Assembly: GCA_038501195.1 (NCBI GenBank)
Contig: JBBPUQ010000001.1
Location: 4,030,001-4,094,000 of the forward strand
Reading direction: 5' to 3'
Source of the DNA: Nemania diffusa
Taxonomy: Eukaryota; Ascomycota; Sordariomycetes; Xylariales; Xylariaceae
DNA length: 64,000 nt
A program made the translations under genes and the position numbers. This document shows positions 36,143 to 48,851 of this stretch, piece by piece (position 1 is the stretch's first letter; the number at the start of each line of letters is the position of its first letter). The notes below the pieces were generated by a model. It was not told where the DNA came from. It did not search any database and saw only the letters and a list, made by a program, of their open reading frames with translations.

Positions 36143-39100
36143 GGTGACAAAGTCTCAACGAAAGCAGTACTATGAATTCCGGATAGTAGACGTATCTAGC
36201 CAATTAGTCGGTGTCACGCAAGAAAAGGAGATAATGAACCAGCGCAACGCGTATCAAGATGGCGTGTTACTGTTATTTTGGATCGACACCGTAGACTACG
36301 TAATCACGCAGCGAAACGGAGGAATAGCTTCAAATAGGATGATAGGCTCGGAAGGAGCAGAATGCGAAAGGCCCTCCGTGGCGACCGAGTCTTGATGTAG
36401 TGGTCGTCCCTAAGACCAACGGAGTTGATGTTTGACCGGCTTGGGCATAAAGAGCCTAGCACTTGTGGGCGGGGGAGGGGTTGGATAAGATAGTCAGGCG
36501 CAATTTTTTATTACTACCGTCCAGTCCAACCACGTACGACGCAAGCAGACTGACGATGCTGCACTGAAGGCAGGTTAGAGGTTGGTGGGATTGGGCTGAA
36601 CAGTGCTGACTTGGGCATGCATACTGAGAGGTCTAAGAGTAGCTAGGTAGACAGGCCAAGCGTCGAAGATGCAGATGGGTAGATAGATGAGAGGAGGGAT
36701 AAGGGTAGGGATGGGGATGAGAATAAGGATGAGGATAAGGATGAGGATGAGGACGAAGGTGAGGAGTTGAAGGCGGGCGGAAAGAGAGCGGAAGCAGAAT
36801 GCGGGAGTGAGTGAGGCTTCGTGCTGTTATTGGTAAACGCTGACGATGGCTGGCATGGGGCGGGCAGTGCGCTGGCGGTCAAGCGAAACGAGAGGAAACC
36901 CGCGAGGTGTGGCTTCGACTGCTCCGAGAAGAATTTCGAGGAATCGGTAATAGGTATCTGGAATCAGTATGACCTCGAGCTGTGCCGTGGGCAGATACCT
37001 AGACCGGAGCAGAGAAAATATGCAGGTGGGATGAGAGACGAGAGCAAGAATGGAGAGTGGATGGATTAAAGGTGGTATGTAGATTAGGTAGATAGATAGG
37101 TAATAATCCAGCCCACCATCCCCACGATCCATTCGACGAGAAAGATGTACATGTATTTACCTACGTAGGTACATACTCACGACCTGTCTCTGTCGGGCGA
37201 GATGCGATGTAAGTAGGTACTTACATGTGCCTCGGACAAGCAGGCTTAGCAGTAAATAAGTACATAATATAGGTAGGGACGGACAGTGAGTGGTACCACT
37301 GCAGATTGGAGTCGCACCATGCTACCTCTGTGGTCCGAGTTCCAATGAGGTGTGTGAATACTTGAATACTGCTATACATATGGCCCTGTATTTCGTACGG
37401 GGATGTAGAACAGGCACGAGTCCCGACCTTGCCGCCTCGGTATTAGTGGCTCTCGGCAACACTGCCTGCATCAGGGGGCGTCTAATACCTATGTAGAAGT
37501 GCAGTAGGTACTCGAAAATCCTCACAGAATACCTATAGGACTAGATACATATGTAGGCAGTAGTTTAACGTTGATATGACTATCCTATGCAGGTAAATAC
37601 CCTATGAGATGTATAACAAAATGCATGTCTGCCTATATTGTACTTCAGATATGAAGATATTTACACAAATGGATTAATCCGTTGTATCATACATATGTAC
37701 TACACTACCTATCTAAAGGTAGGTACCTAGTTTGAAACCCCACCTCGAAGATTGTATCAGTGTCTTGTTGCTCATCATACCTAGTGGTAGGCAGTTCTAC
37801 ATATTCGACCTAATGCACACCTGTCCAGCTGAGTATATAAAGTGTCCACAGGATGCAATACGCAAGAGCACACTTACCTAGCAGATAGCATTGGGTACTT
37901 TAGATAAATGTTATTGTGCCGGCTCAGTGATCGCATTGGGTATCAATTCAATAGATAAGGAAGGGCGCCAATTGCAGGCAACGGTTCTCTGACATGGCGC
38001 ATCACGAATATAACTCTCCGGGACGTCGAGCTCCAAAGCCCCATCGTCTCCATTGGTGTGAAAGGTGCCTGGTACTGGTGCGGGGGGTGTGATGCTAGTT
38101 CTTATTCGACCATCTGCCTTTGTCGAGCCGTAACCGCCCTCGCCTCAGTGGCTCGCTCGCTCGAATATTAAATGTATGTGTGCGTTGTACTAGGTAGTCC
38201 AGCCAGATCTTACACAAGCAGGGTTTTTTTATAAGTAGCCGTTTTAAGTCGTCGAGTATTTACTTACTTATGCATATTTAGATATTAAATAATGACGCAC
38301 TCTATGTTACTTGTCATGTCTCTCTTTACCGGTCCAATTCGTGTACGATCATAGCTAAGCCGATTAATTTAAGGAATAGGGCTTCTTCGCTCAACTTACT
38401 TATTTTCTTCGTTCTCGTTCATCTCGTCTGCGACGTGGATCTTACTGCAGGTGGGATGCTACTCTGATCTGTCACATCGTGAAGATTATCTACCCCTCCC
38501 CAAAACCAAAACAGCCCAGCCTAAGACTAGAAACGGTAAGGCAGTGCGGGCGAGGGCGAGCGACAACTCATCCAGATAGGTCGTTCTTTTCCTCTTCCGT
38601 CATAGTCTTGATTCATTAGTCTAGCGTCGTCCCTCGATAAAGATTTCCGTCTCTGCGTACCTATCTCTGCGTATTTACTGTATGCGTAGGCAATTGAAGG
38701 ATCTTCAGGCTCACGATGATACCGATGAGACGAGCGCTTCAATATACGGGTAATTATTGCGTACCCATGAGGTTAGCCTTCCTTACACAATATCTTCCTC
38801 GCCGAATTTGCTCAGGACAAGACCGGGATCTGCACAGGCTGCTCGGGGGCAGGTTATATTTAAACTCTACCAACCCGGGCTCTCAGTTTAGTTCCCGTCA
38901 TGTTCCCAGGATCTTCCAAGTTGGCAAGCTCGTGGCGGTCAGGTAGATATCTATATTAAGTTTGCAGACGGGTTATGGTTGAACCATTGAACCGGTAACC
39001 TGTCATTTACGCTCACATGTGCAGTTAGTATCGTAGCAGATGGCAACAAACGGGCTAAAATGAAGTCGTGCAAGTCGCGGGCAGCATTCAATGTCTGGAT

Positions 39101-41614
39101 AAGAACAACGCTCGCCTATCCTGAGCTAAGTCATGTGGACAAACCGACACGTAGGACACTACAGCATGCTCGCCCGTCCGTATGCATGCTACCTAGACTT
39201 AGGCACGGATTGCATGCAAGCTTGCGCAGGATGACGTGGAGATAATAGGTCGGAACTAATAAAGCGGTTTGATCCCAGGTTTAATGGTGGTTCGTTGTCG
39301 TAGCAAAGATGGGGAGAAGCGATGAGCGGCCGTGGTTTGCTGGCTTGGGCGTACGCAGTACATAGGTAGATTAGGTAGTTAATGACGTGATATGCTGCGT
39401 ACATGCGATGCGTGATAGGTACCTATCACGCATCTCGACGCATCTCAAAGGGGGGAGTAAGTGTTATAAGCGACATGCATGCAAATGCGCAATATGACCT
39501 TGCAATATATGTAGGTAGGGCTGACTGACCAACAGCGGGATGAGAGAAGCGCATGTTAGGCGAAAAGGATACAGAAGTGAACAGGGCCCAAAACGGCGTC
39601 GCCGTTAATCCTGCCCTTTTTTGACAGTGCATCTTTTTAAGGTTGCTGGGCAAGCTTGTCACGATAACATAGCTACAGTATCAAACACCTGCGACGTTAC
39701 AACTTACAAGAGAAGATGATCCGTTTCCCTTACAGAAGACTAGATAGTCTCGTCAAGGCAGTACCTTGGTTGATACCTACTCGACGATAACAGTATATAT
39801 ATACGGCGTGTTGAATCGAATGTATCACATAAGTTCGTTCGATGAATGTTTTGGGGTGCGGGATTCCTAATGGAGACAATGACATGATCCTTTGATCCCT
39901 TTTCTGTGTATTGATGAGTTGTACAAACCAATGCCCACAGAGCTAATTTGGAGAGCTATTGGGCAGCTATACATGTCGTTGTCTACCATTGGTTCCAGCC
40001 ATTAGCTTTGTTTTGCCTTACTTGCTTCTCTTCTCCAGGGTCTTTATTTTCTTTTATTCTGTTTGTTCTATTCCCTTCTGCTGCAATGTCACATACTGTG
40101 ATACGCTGAAAAACCAAGGCTGTCGCGCGAAGAAGCCCCGGTGCCTGCTTGCGAAAGCGGATCGAAGTAGGTAGTTATTTAGATGCATCTTACCCATGCT
40201 CACGCCATGTCACGCTGTCTTATAGTAAAGTGCCCAAGGTTACCTAGTGTGCTTGGTGGGGGACTAAACAAGCAAGACGAACGGTTTGCTTATCAGATCT
40301 ATGATCTATGCTACGCATACTTGTACATACCGCACGTGCATTGCAGGGCACTTTCAGGCTTCCCCAAACACTGTTGCTGCACTCTTGCTAGCCTGATGCA
40401 TCTGGAAAAACTAGGTTTATCCCTGACAGGAATGCATTACATATCTGAAATACCTCCTAGTCTCAATCTCCTGCAAGTCAGTATGTATGTGCGGCTAATG
40501 TCAGGAAATATACTACGTAGGTGCGCACAAGTAAGTGGGTGGATGCGATGTCAATTTGCTGAATGCTCGACTACCCATGGTATGGTTATCCAACCTGGGT
40601 AGCGCAGAGTGATGCAATAGCATATTTCCCCGGCCTAGCCGCGAAGCCAGATAACGGCGAAGGTGTCGTCAAGGGCTGCCCTGCTTCGGAGTCCATATAA
40701 CCTATCCCGTAACGGACGGCAATCTAGATGCATATGTACAATCTGTCAACAAACATCTATTTACTGTCCATCACAGCCGGAACAACCCTTAAACTATGGG
40801 TTCAACTAATCAGCTGGGGAAACACGCATACCCTGGTGTATGATGGCCGACCTTCTTCCTCCTCCCAACCCAGCTAAATAGGCCCAATCCCGAAGGCCAG
40901 TGTCAGGCTGCTCCAAGGCAAGGCATCATCAGAACTCCGATGCCAAGTATCTGCATGCAGCAAAGAGAACAGCAGTACCCCCCCACGTTAGACTCGCGAG
41001 ATCATACTCTTCGAAGACAAGGATACCATGGCACATAAGCATCGTCACGGGACCGAGTCGTCGTTTGTACGAGCATATTCGAGCACCAACAGCATTACCA
41101 ATAAAAACGGTCTTTCTTTAACGAATAGAGAGTAGCTGTCGTCTCTTTTCGCCCCTCGGTCAGTTGTTAGCGCCTCCTTATAAGTAGACACGGACTATCT
41201 AGAATCTAGATGACGAATTCGTGAAAAGGCCCATTGCACATACTCGGAGCAGAGATGAGAATTCTCCATTGTCAATTCCATACTCGTACATGACAGGTTT
41301 TTTACTCCTGGAATAAACATAGGTCGCTAGTACATAGGTTTTTTCGGTGCTTCCGTTATTGTCTCTGGTATGCTCGGTAGTTGTGGGTATGGTGTAGTGG
41401 CCGCCTGAACGCCCAAAACAATGCTGTGCCCTACCCCTCACTCTTTTGCTGTACAACTCTGAACAACTATATGTAAAGTGTTAGGTGTGTAGTATACAAT
41501 ATATACCGTCCGCCGTATGCGTGCATCGTTGGCGCCCGATCTTAGAAAACAAGATGATGGTACACCTGAGATAATTAGTCCTATCTCTTTAACTCGGCTC
41601 TCATCCCACCCTAC
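36143..41614. other. 5.5 kb gene-poor block
   Basis: No gene recognised. It holds a G-run tract at 36696-36716 followed by GGATGA repeats to about 36770 (listed separately), a TACCTA/TAGGTA pair at 37704-37731, a GC-richer patch near 37280-37500 and several domain-free frames (for example 40183-40602, 139 codons). I see no transposase, tRNA or rRNA. Confidence 0.4.
36696..36770 (+). repeat. G-quadruplex-capable tract plus GGATGA/GGATAA repeat
   Basis: 36696-36716 has four G-runs of 3, 3, 3 and 4 with loops of 4, 2 and 2 bases. It runs directly into a purine-only hexamer array (GGATGA and GGATAA units). The reverse complement gives a Ser-rich open frame (36643-36882) that is explained by the repeat and is not a gene. 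Confidence 0.6.
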
Positions 41615-44600
41615 TTAGTCGTCTTTGTCAGTCTCCCGACTAGAGGATCCGTTCTCCTTTTTCCATTCGCAGATCTTGCAAGTGTTCGCCTTTTCTTTAT
41701 CAAGATTAGGGAAGACAAGCTCGAAAATCTCCTTGTACCAACTCGCTGGGTGACCTTCAATGCCATTTTTGATATTCTATAAGTGTGTTAGTGTCATCTT
41801 AAAAGCGATGTTCTAGACTTGGGTTGCCGCGCAGGCGAGACGTACCTCGGGAAGCTCTAGCCAGTCAGACATGTTATCTTCTGGGAAAATAATCATCTTG
41901 CACCCGGCGCGACGCGCAGCTACCGTCTTCTCCCTTAGGCCGCCTATCCGAAGGACCTTACCGGTAAGGGTCAGCTCGCCAGTCATAGCAATAGTGGGAT
42001 CCACCGGGCTATTGAGGGCTAGCGAGAGAAGAGAGGTGGTCATGGTAACGCCAGCTGACGGGCCATCTTTCTGGACAGCCCCTTCTGGTACATGTAGGTG
42101 GATCTTAGCCTTGTCGAAAAAGTGATTGTCGGCGAATTCATTAACCATGTATGCCTTGGCGAAAGAGTAGGCAATCGTAGACGATTCCTTCATCACTGTC
42201 TTAAGGTTACCTGTAATCTCCAGGCCGGCACGGCTGCTAGGGCGCAAAGCTGATTGGAGAATAGACTCGATGTACATAGCCGAACCACCAAGCTGAGTCC
42301 AAGCAAGACCCATGGCAACACCAGGCGGCGTAACATCATATAGACGGTCAGAGGTGAAGATTGGCGGACCAACATAGTCCTTCAAGTTCTCTTTATCAAT
42401 GACAACACTGACTGAGTCAGGCACTTTGAGAGCAACTCGGGGCTTTTCAGTGGTCTCCTCTGCTGATGCTTCTGGAGATGCGGGCTCCTTCGATTTATTT
42501 GCTCTCTCCGATTCTTCCATAGCGGCTTTACCGGCTTCTGTTAATGCTTCGGATTCTGGCAAGACTTCTTCGCCAAGTTCCTGTACAATTTTCAGAGCTG
42601 ATTTACGGTAGACCTTCTCGATTTGCTTCTTTAGGTTCCTGACGCCCGATTCTCGACAATACGATTTGATCAGTTCATCGATAGCCTGGTCTGAGAGCGA
42701 TACGTTGACATCCTTCAGGCCTGCGAGTTCCTTGGCAGCTGGTGATAGGTATCGGTCCGCAATCGCTTTTTTCTCATCGGATACATAGCCAGATAGCCGA
42801 ATGACCTCCATACGATCAAGTAACGGTCGTGGTATCGTGTCCGTCATATTAGCCGTGCAAACAAATAGGACCTTGGAGAGGTCAACGGGGAGATCCATAT
42901 AATGATCCAAGAACGAGCTGTTTTGCTCTGGATCTAACAATTCTAGAAGAGCTGAGGACGGATCGCCTTGGTACCCACGTCCAATCTTATCGACCTCGTC
43001 GATTAGAATGAGGGGGTTCTCCGTTTGACATTTCTTGAGGGCTTGAATGACTCGTCCGGGTAGCGCACCAACATAAGTGCGGCGGTGACCCTTAATTTCT
43101 GCTACGTCTGTGAGACCTCCAACGCTAAACCTGTAGTATTGTCGGTTCAAGGCCCTGGCAATTGACTTGCCAATACTTGTTTTGCCTACGCCAGGAGGCC
43201 CAACAAAGCATAAAATCTTGCCTTCTACCGTCCCCCGGAGTTTGCCTACTGCAATAAACTCCAAAATCCGATCTTTCACGTCCTTGAGTCCATAGTGGTC
43301 TTTATCTAAGACCTCCATGGCATGCTGGATACCGAAGTTCTCGGCACTCCTTTGACCCCATGGTACCTGTGTCAACCAATCTAGATAATTCCTTGTGACG
43401 TTGAATTCGGAAGCCGCGGGCTCTAGATGGGCAAGCTTATTGATTTCTTCATCAAATACCTTACGGACAGCCTCAGGCATAGCAAGTTTGTCAGCCTTCT
43501 CCTTGAACTTCTCAACTAGCTTATCCTTTCCATCAGACTCAATGCCGAGTTCTCGGCGGATTCCCTTCATCTGTTCTAGTAACCAGTACTCTCGTTGGCG
43601 CTTGGTAATTTTTTGTTCGACATCTTTCGTAATTTTCGATTGTAACTGTGCGTTCATGAGTTCCTTTTTCAGCACTACGAGAGCTTTCTGCATCCGATCC
43701 TCGACATCTAGGCTGGAAAGAACTTCCTGAAGCTCAGCAGGCTCTCCGGCTGACACTGCTGCGGCAAAGTCAGCGAGCTTAGCCGGCTCTGCAGTGACGT
43801 TTCCTGTAGACTGGCTCATGGAGAAGGTTGATATTTGGTCTCGGAAGAGACTGTTCATCGTGGCCACCTCTTTGAATACGTTGACAATCTCGTTTGTTAC
43901 TGCTCGTACCACCGGGCTCTTAGGATCGAACGGCTGTTCTACAAGGTTTTCCACATTAGCCAGGCTAACAGGGTGTTTGCGTAAAAATGAGGTGGGCTCG
44001 TATTTCTCAAGGGTTGCGTCGGACTTGTTCGCCACAGGCCCTTCCTCAAAGCTCGCGACCACATCACCCTTCTTCTCCTGGGAAACTTCTTCATCTTCTG
44101 GCTTTGGGGGTATCGGATCTGGGACAACTTCCGCTTCGGGTTCGGGCTCTGGTTTCTTTTGTTCAGGGGAAGTCGGGGGTATTAAGCTGGACAGCTTAAT
44201 CCTGCGGTGTGGATACAGGATAGCTGTCAGCCCATTCTGTTCCCCATGTACAGGAAAAGTGCTCGTAATCTGGGCGAAAACCCCCGTGTCATAAACATCA
44301 GCCGGGTCACGAATTACATCCTCGTCGGCATTCTCGTCTTTGAACAAGAATGCACCGACATAAGGCTGCCCTCTCTTGATTATCTCTTGTATGGCAGCGG
44401 AAACGTTGGGGTCCTTAATAGTAATCGCCTTGTAGAAGCCAGGAAACAGAGGTCGCTTTGCTATAGGGATCGCCATGACCTGGGGATATACTTCAGGGAT
44501 CTCGGGCTTTTGCAATGCTCGGTTAGCAGCTCTTTGACTCGGCTTCCGGCCGCTATCACCAGGTGCGTCGTTGCCGGACCCTGACGATGCGCCTCCAGCC

Positions 44601-45007
44601 GCGCTCCCAGCCTTGCCGTCCTGTGAGTCGCCCTCGCCCTGCTTATTACCGGGTGGTGGCGATTCCGCGGTAGACCCTTTTGTCTCGCTCACATCCTTCC
44701 CTGGCTGCTTTGATTTTTCCTCAACATTCGCGTGCGCATCCTCGCTGGTCGAAGGCGGGATCGGGCCATCTGAAGAGTCGTCTTTCTTTTCTTTCCGCTT
44801 CGTCGTCGATGTGGAAAAATGGTGCCTGGGTAAGAGCCCAGTGCGAGTAGCTATCTCGGACCTGAAGCAGGCCACGCGAGGTTCGCTCGGCCTATCTCGA
44901 GCATTTATAGAGTATAGTCTCGCCGTGCGAATTGACCGCGGTGTGAGTGTAAAGAGAGGTGATGTCCGCACGGCAGTTTGCCGTGCTAGGCGTTGGCGGC
45001 ACAGCAT
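41615..45007 (-). CDS. PIM1: Mitochondrial Lon protease
   Basis: Two exons, 45007-41846 and 41776-41615, joined in phase 0 over a 69-bp intron to give 1107 residues. This ATP-dependent serine protease of the mitochondrial matrix degrades damaged proteins and supports mtDNA maintenance. Residues 1-65 are an Arg-rich presequence, followed by a Ser/Gly/Lys low-complexity segment to about 165. The Lon N-terminal domain starts near 175 (VMAIPIAKRPLFPGFYKAI) and contains a fungal Pro/Glu-rich insertion near 280-310. AAA+ motifs: Walker A GPPGVGKT (603-610), Walker B LILIDEVDK (667-674). The protease has the Ser-Lys dyad: Ser 984 in DGPSAGV and Lys 1027 in IGGLREK, 43 residues apart as in bacterial Lon. 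The last exon supplies the tail ending SSSRETDKDD. A further insertion lies near 815-860. Confidence 0.96.
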
Positions 45008-45856
45008 CGTGGAGGCGCTCGCAGGGGAAAAATTCGACGGAGCGGCGATGATCGGAGATGCTGAATGCTGCGGGAGGGCGACCCTGATCGACAGGATGGG
45101 GAATCGAGAGCAGAGAACGAGCCCTCACTGTCGGTGCTAAATGAAATAAAATAAAATAAACTATCTAGTGAACTGATTTATTGAGATGCACCAAGTGACA
45201 CGAGACTGTGCCCATCCCTCGGTCGAATGCACTTCACTTTCAAATGTCGCCTCGATATGTAAGCTAGAGCTTTGGCCGCGACCAGGATTATCTGATAGGT
45301 AATCGATTGAGCATCGTCATTGGAGTTGCCTTGTGTATCTACTATAAGTACCTACCTACCCTAGGTACTTGTACTACATACGTCTGCGTAGAACAACCGA
45401 CCCACATTTTGTCCAGTTATGTCGGTTAAATTCCGCCAGCTTCCACCGATGATGTGCAGTAGCCCTTTATTAAAGGTCTACCTAGATAGTCCCAATGCAT
45501 TTTATAGATTTCTTTTGAATACCAACATAGCTACGTAGTATGAGCATTGCTACCTAGAAGTTGATACAGGTCGTTCTCACACACGTCCAATATTATCTCA
45601 ATCGTAAAGGCAGCTGACTAGAGGAACAAGGATCTAGACTAGATTGCCAACATGATTGGCAACACCACATCGTGCCAGGCAAACCCCATCCCTTTCTCTT
45701 AGTCGCAACATTTTTTCATCATGCTCACATCCCTACAAGTGCAATAGCCAATCGCATTAGCAAGGTTCTGCAAAATCCAGCCTGCACATATGACACCTGT
45801 GTCTAGACCGACCTGTCTAAGCTCTCAAGACGAATCCCGACATTAGACCTAATTTC
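45008..45856. other. Intergenic: Lon promoter and 3' flank of the GTPase gene
   Basis: A forward-strand AAATA repeat near 45140-45160 and a TACCTA/TAGGTA cluster at 45348-45370 are the only notable items. I did not find a convincing heat-shock element. No gene seen. Confidence 0.4.
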
Positions 45857-48851
45857 TCACATCTGCATCTTTCCATTGTGCTCGAAGTAACCTGCGAGCG
45901 AACTTTCGAGCTTAAGGATTATCTTCAGTGCCGTCTCCAGCTTATGTAGTTCTTTCCTGAGCTGTTCGCGGTTCTGGGCCGTAGCCTCGTCTTCTTCCAT
46001 AAGTCTAGTATAGGTTTCAGGAGCTTCACATCTATCAGCCTCGTTCATTCCCACCTGTTCGAGTTAGACTTACAGTAAGGAAATAGACCAAGCATCCTCT
46101 CCAGGTAACCGTCCAAAGCCCCATCGCGAAAAGAACGAAAGAGCTGCGAGTTGATATCCATTGACACGCCATCGACAAATCGAGTTGCAGCTGTCAAGTA
46201 GTAACCCCTTACTTTCGCAGCGATATCTAGTTCGCGCTTAAATTCGTCTTCTGGCAACTGCGCTTGACACTTCTGAAGTAGCTTTGATTGTTCTGCCTTC
46301 TCCTCTGGCGACATTTTTTCATCGCGCTTGAACTGCCTATCCTCATCGATAAGGCCCGCTGCTTTCGCCCTAGTAAAAAGTCGTTGGTTTTCTAGTACTT
46401 CTTTCTCTTTAGCCTTGGAATGGTTCAAGCCTATCTCGTTTATGGTGACGGCTTGGTATGTTTCGTTTTTATATTGCCCCAGCAGCCTCCCACGTTGATT
46501 CGCGACTTTCTCCATGAGGAGAGCCTCGACAAATTCGCGACACTTCTTGTAAATGAGTCGTTTAGAGAAGTCTTTGAGAGAAACCTCCAGCGCTTTGGTG
46601 ACTGCAGTTATTAGCATCGTAGTAATTTTGTCGATGTATAATTCCAGTGGCTTTTCCCATCGCGAGACTGCCTTGAGACAGAGCGTCTCATGTACTTGGA
46701 GTGGTACAACATCGCTGAATCCTCCTCTAGTCTTCAGTTTAATATCTTTTTGGATTTCTACAAGGTTCATCACCATTTTCTCGTTGGAATTTTGAGCTAA
46801 GGATGACGGTGTTGCTGGCGACCGAAATGCAGCACTGGCAGGCGACCCTTCGGCCTTGACAGGGGTTGTAAACAGCTCGTTGCGACGCTGCCTCTTTGGT
46901 GTTGAGCCAATAGCTGAAATCCTTGAGGCGATCCTTTTAGACCCTGTCACATCATTATCGGATTCATCTGAGATTATGATGACTTCTTCTGATCTTGGCT
47001 TCACCTTTTCGGGATTTAATTGGCACCTTGGCTTCAATTCTATGAGACATTGGTAAAACGCCTCCACTGTTTCCTTGCAGCCCTGTTCAAACTCTTGATT
47101 GCTGACTGCTGACTTCGCGGAGTTACAGAAATCCCTTAAACTCATCTGAACTTGGTGCTCGATATTTTGGGGAAGATCAGGCAGCTCGTTTAAATGACCT
47201 CGAATTTCTTCAAGGCTATTCTTAAACTTCTCTGTTATATTGGGTAGACTGAAATATGTTAGATTGGGTACCTATATGAAAAGACTATCGGATTTCATCA
47301 TACCTTCCAGCAAAAGCGCTTGCGAGTTCCTTCATGAGGTATGACCGTAACTGGTCTATACCACAACGATCTACGTAGTTGTCAAAAGCACGTGGCCACT
47401 TATTGACATCAGCACGAAAGAAAGACTCTTCCCATGCTGTAAAACTTTCAATCCCTTCCTTTGGGTTCGGTGGTAGGGATGTGATGTAAAACCCATTTCG
47501 TTTTACTTTCTGCTTCTTCTCATTAAGAACCGCAAGCCAACTATCGATTGTACCTGGTATATTGAAATCTGGCCTGTCAGCTTTGGTTAGAACGCCTATG
47601 GTTCGGGCCTCCGCATTCAACTCCCGGATGATTTTCAGAGTTCGCGAGTTGTCAATGTCGTGATCCATAGGTAGCGCGAGCATGATTATTGCTTCTTCCC
47701 GGCCAACATACATTCGCGTTAGGTTCTCTACGACGTCTACTAGGTAGTCGTCACCCGTCACCTCAGCAACAGCAAATATCCCCGGCAGGTCGAAAAATGA
47801 TAAGTCAGTGAAACATGACCCTTTCAGTTCGAGCGAGACAACATTGGGGCTAAACTTAGCCTCTGTCGACCGCTTAGCATCTTCTAGAGGGGTCTCCTTA
47901 GCATAGTTTCCTTCTGCGGGGACAAACTGTGTTGGGTTTTGACTTGGGTTCAGCGTCGCAATCTGAGCCCAACGCAGAACCTCGTCGATAGCAGTTGAGT
48001 TCTGCTCGTATATCGTCTTGAAAACGACCGTTTCGGGCGATGGCTTCAGAACCCAGGGTGGAAATGGATTTTTTTTGGTCACATCTGATTGCTTTACTGG
48101 ACGATTCGGAGATGGGCGGTATTCATATGCCTGTTGTAAAGAAATCGTGCAAGACCAATGCGAATCCTTACTGGAGCTCATGCGGATGTGAAAGGGACAT
48201 CTCGTACAGATTCCACTAGATGTTGGGAGACTTGAACATGTGAAGTTAGTATTTGCTCCTAGTAACGATAGTCTATTTATTGAAAGGGGGCCGAGAGAGG
48301 TGAAAAGGCTAGGGGTTTTATATACGCCCACGCGACGCAGGCCTTGTAGGCTGCGCCTAGCCATGGCGTAAATCTGAAGAAAACGACTTCGTATGTTACT
48401 CACTTAAGCCGAGCGAGGGCCGACATCAGGCTAGATTTGCCTGAACTCTGGTCCCCAACAAGAACTAGTTCAGGTAAAACGGCGACATGAGAGACGCCGA
48501 GCACCTGGATATCGCCTAGGGCGTCGTTGTATTCTTTAATAATATCTCTAAAAGCGGGATCTGCAAAGTTTCTAGCTTCCGAGGGTTGGGATTGTGATCG
48601 ATTAGAGGACGCTTAGACAAGTTAGTAATATAATGTGCAAGAAAAGAGGGGATGGAATAGATATTGAGGGACTCACCATCCCCCGAGACAGAACTAACTA
48701 CCCCAGCTACGGACTCGACGACTGTAGTGGCATTGGCGGTAGATGCTAGTTGAGTGTTTGGTGAAGATGACGCAATGGTGCTCGACTTGTTGGACGGTGT
48801 GGGCGATACACTAGAGAAGAGTGCGCCAGCTTTGTTTTTTTGTTTTGGCAT
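45857..48851 (-). CDS. Dynamin/Mx-like large GTPase with SUMO-interaction-like motif
   Basis: Five exons: 48851-48677, 48611-48404, 48230-47304, 47248-46074 and 46023-45857, giving 883 residues; introns 65, 173, 55 and 50 bp, the first two with perfect TACTAAC branch points. GTPase motifs: G1 GDQSSGKSS (111-119), GICTRCP (switch I Thr), DLPG (G3) and TKAD (G4), as in Mx/dynamin-like proteins. The stalk follows, then a C-terminal GED-like helical part. No PH domain or transmembrane segment is seen. Within the stalk (about 524-565) is an insertion with EEVIIISDESD, a textbook SUMO-interaction-like core with acidic tail, and STPKRQRRNE, a likely nuclear signal. Such fungal proteins are usually annotated as interferon-induced GTPase Mx-like; cellular role unknown. 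The N-terminal 60 residues are Ser/Thr-rich and disordered. Confidence 0.88.

Noticed and set aside
36643..36882. Ser-rich reverse frame of 79 codons
   Set aside because: Fully explained by the purine-rich hexamer repeat; no domain.
40183..40602. Forward frame of 139 codons
   Set aside because: No domain; lies in repeat-containing spacer and is likely chance.
43395..44294. Long forward frames antisense to Lon
   Set aside because: Mirror frames of a strongly coding strand; no domain.
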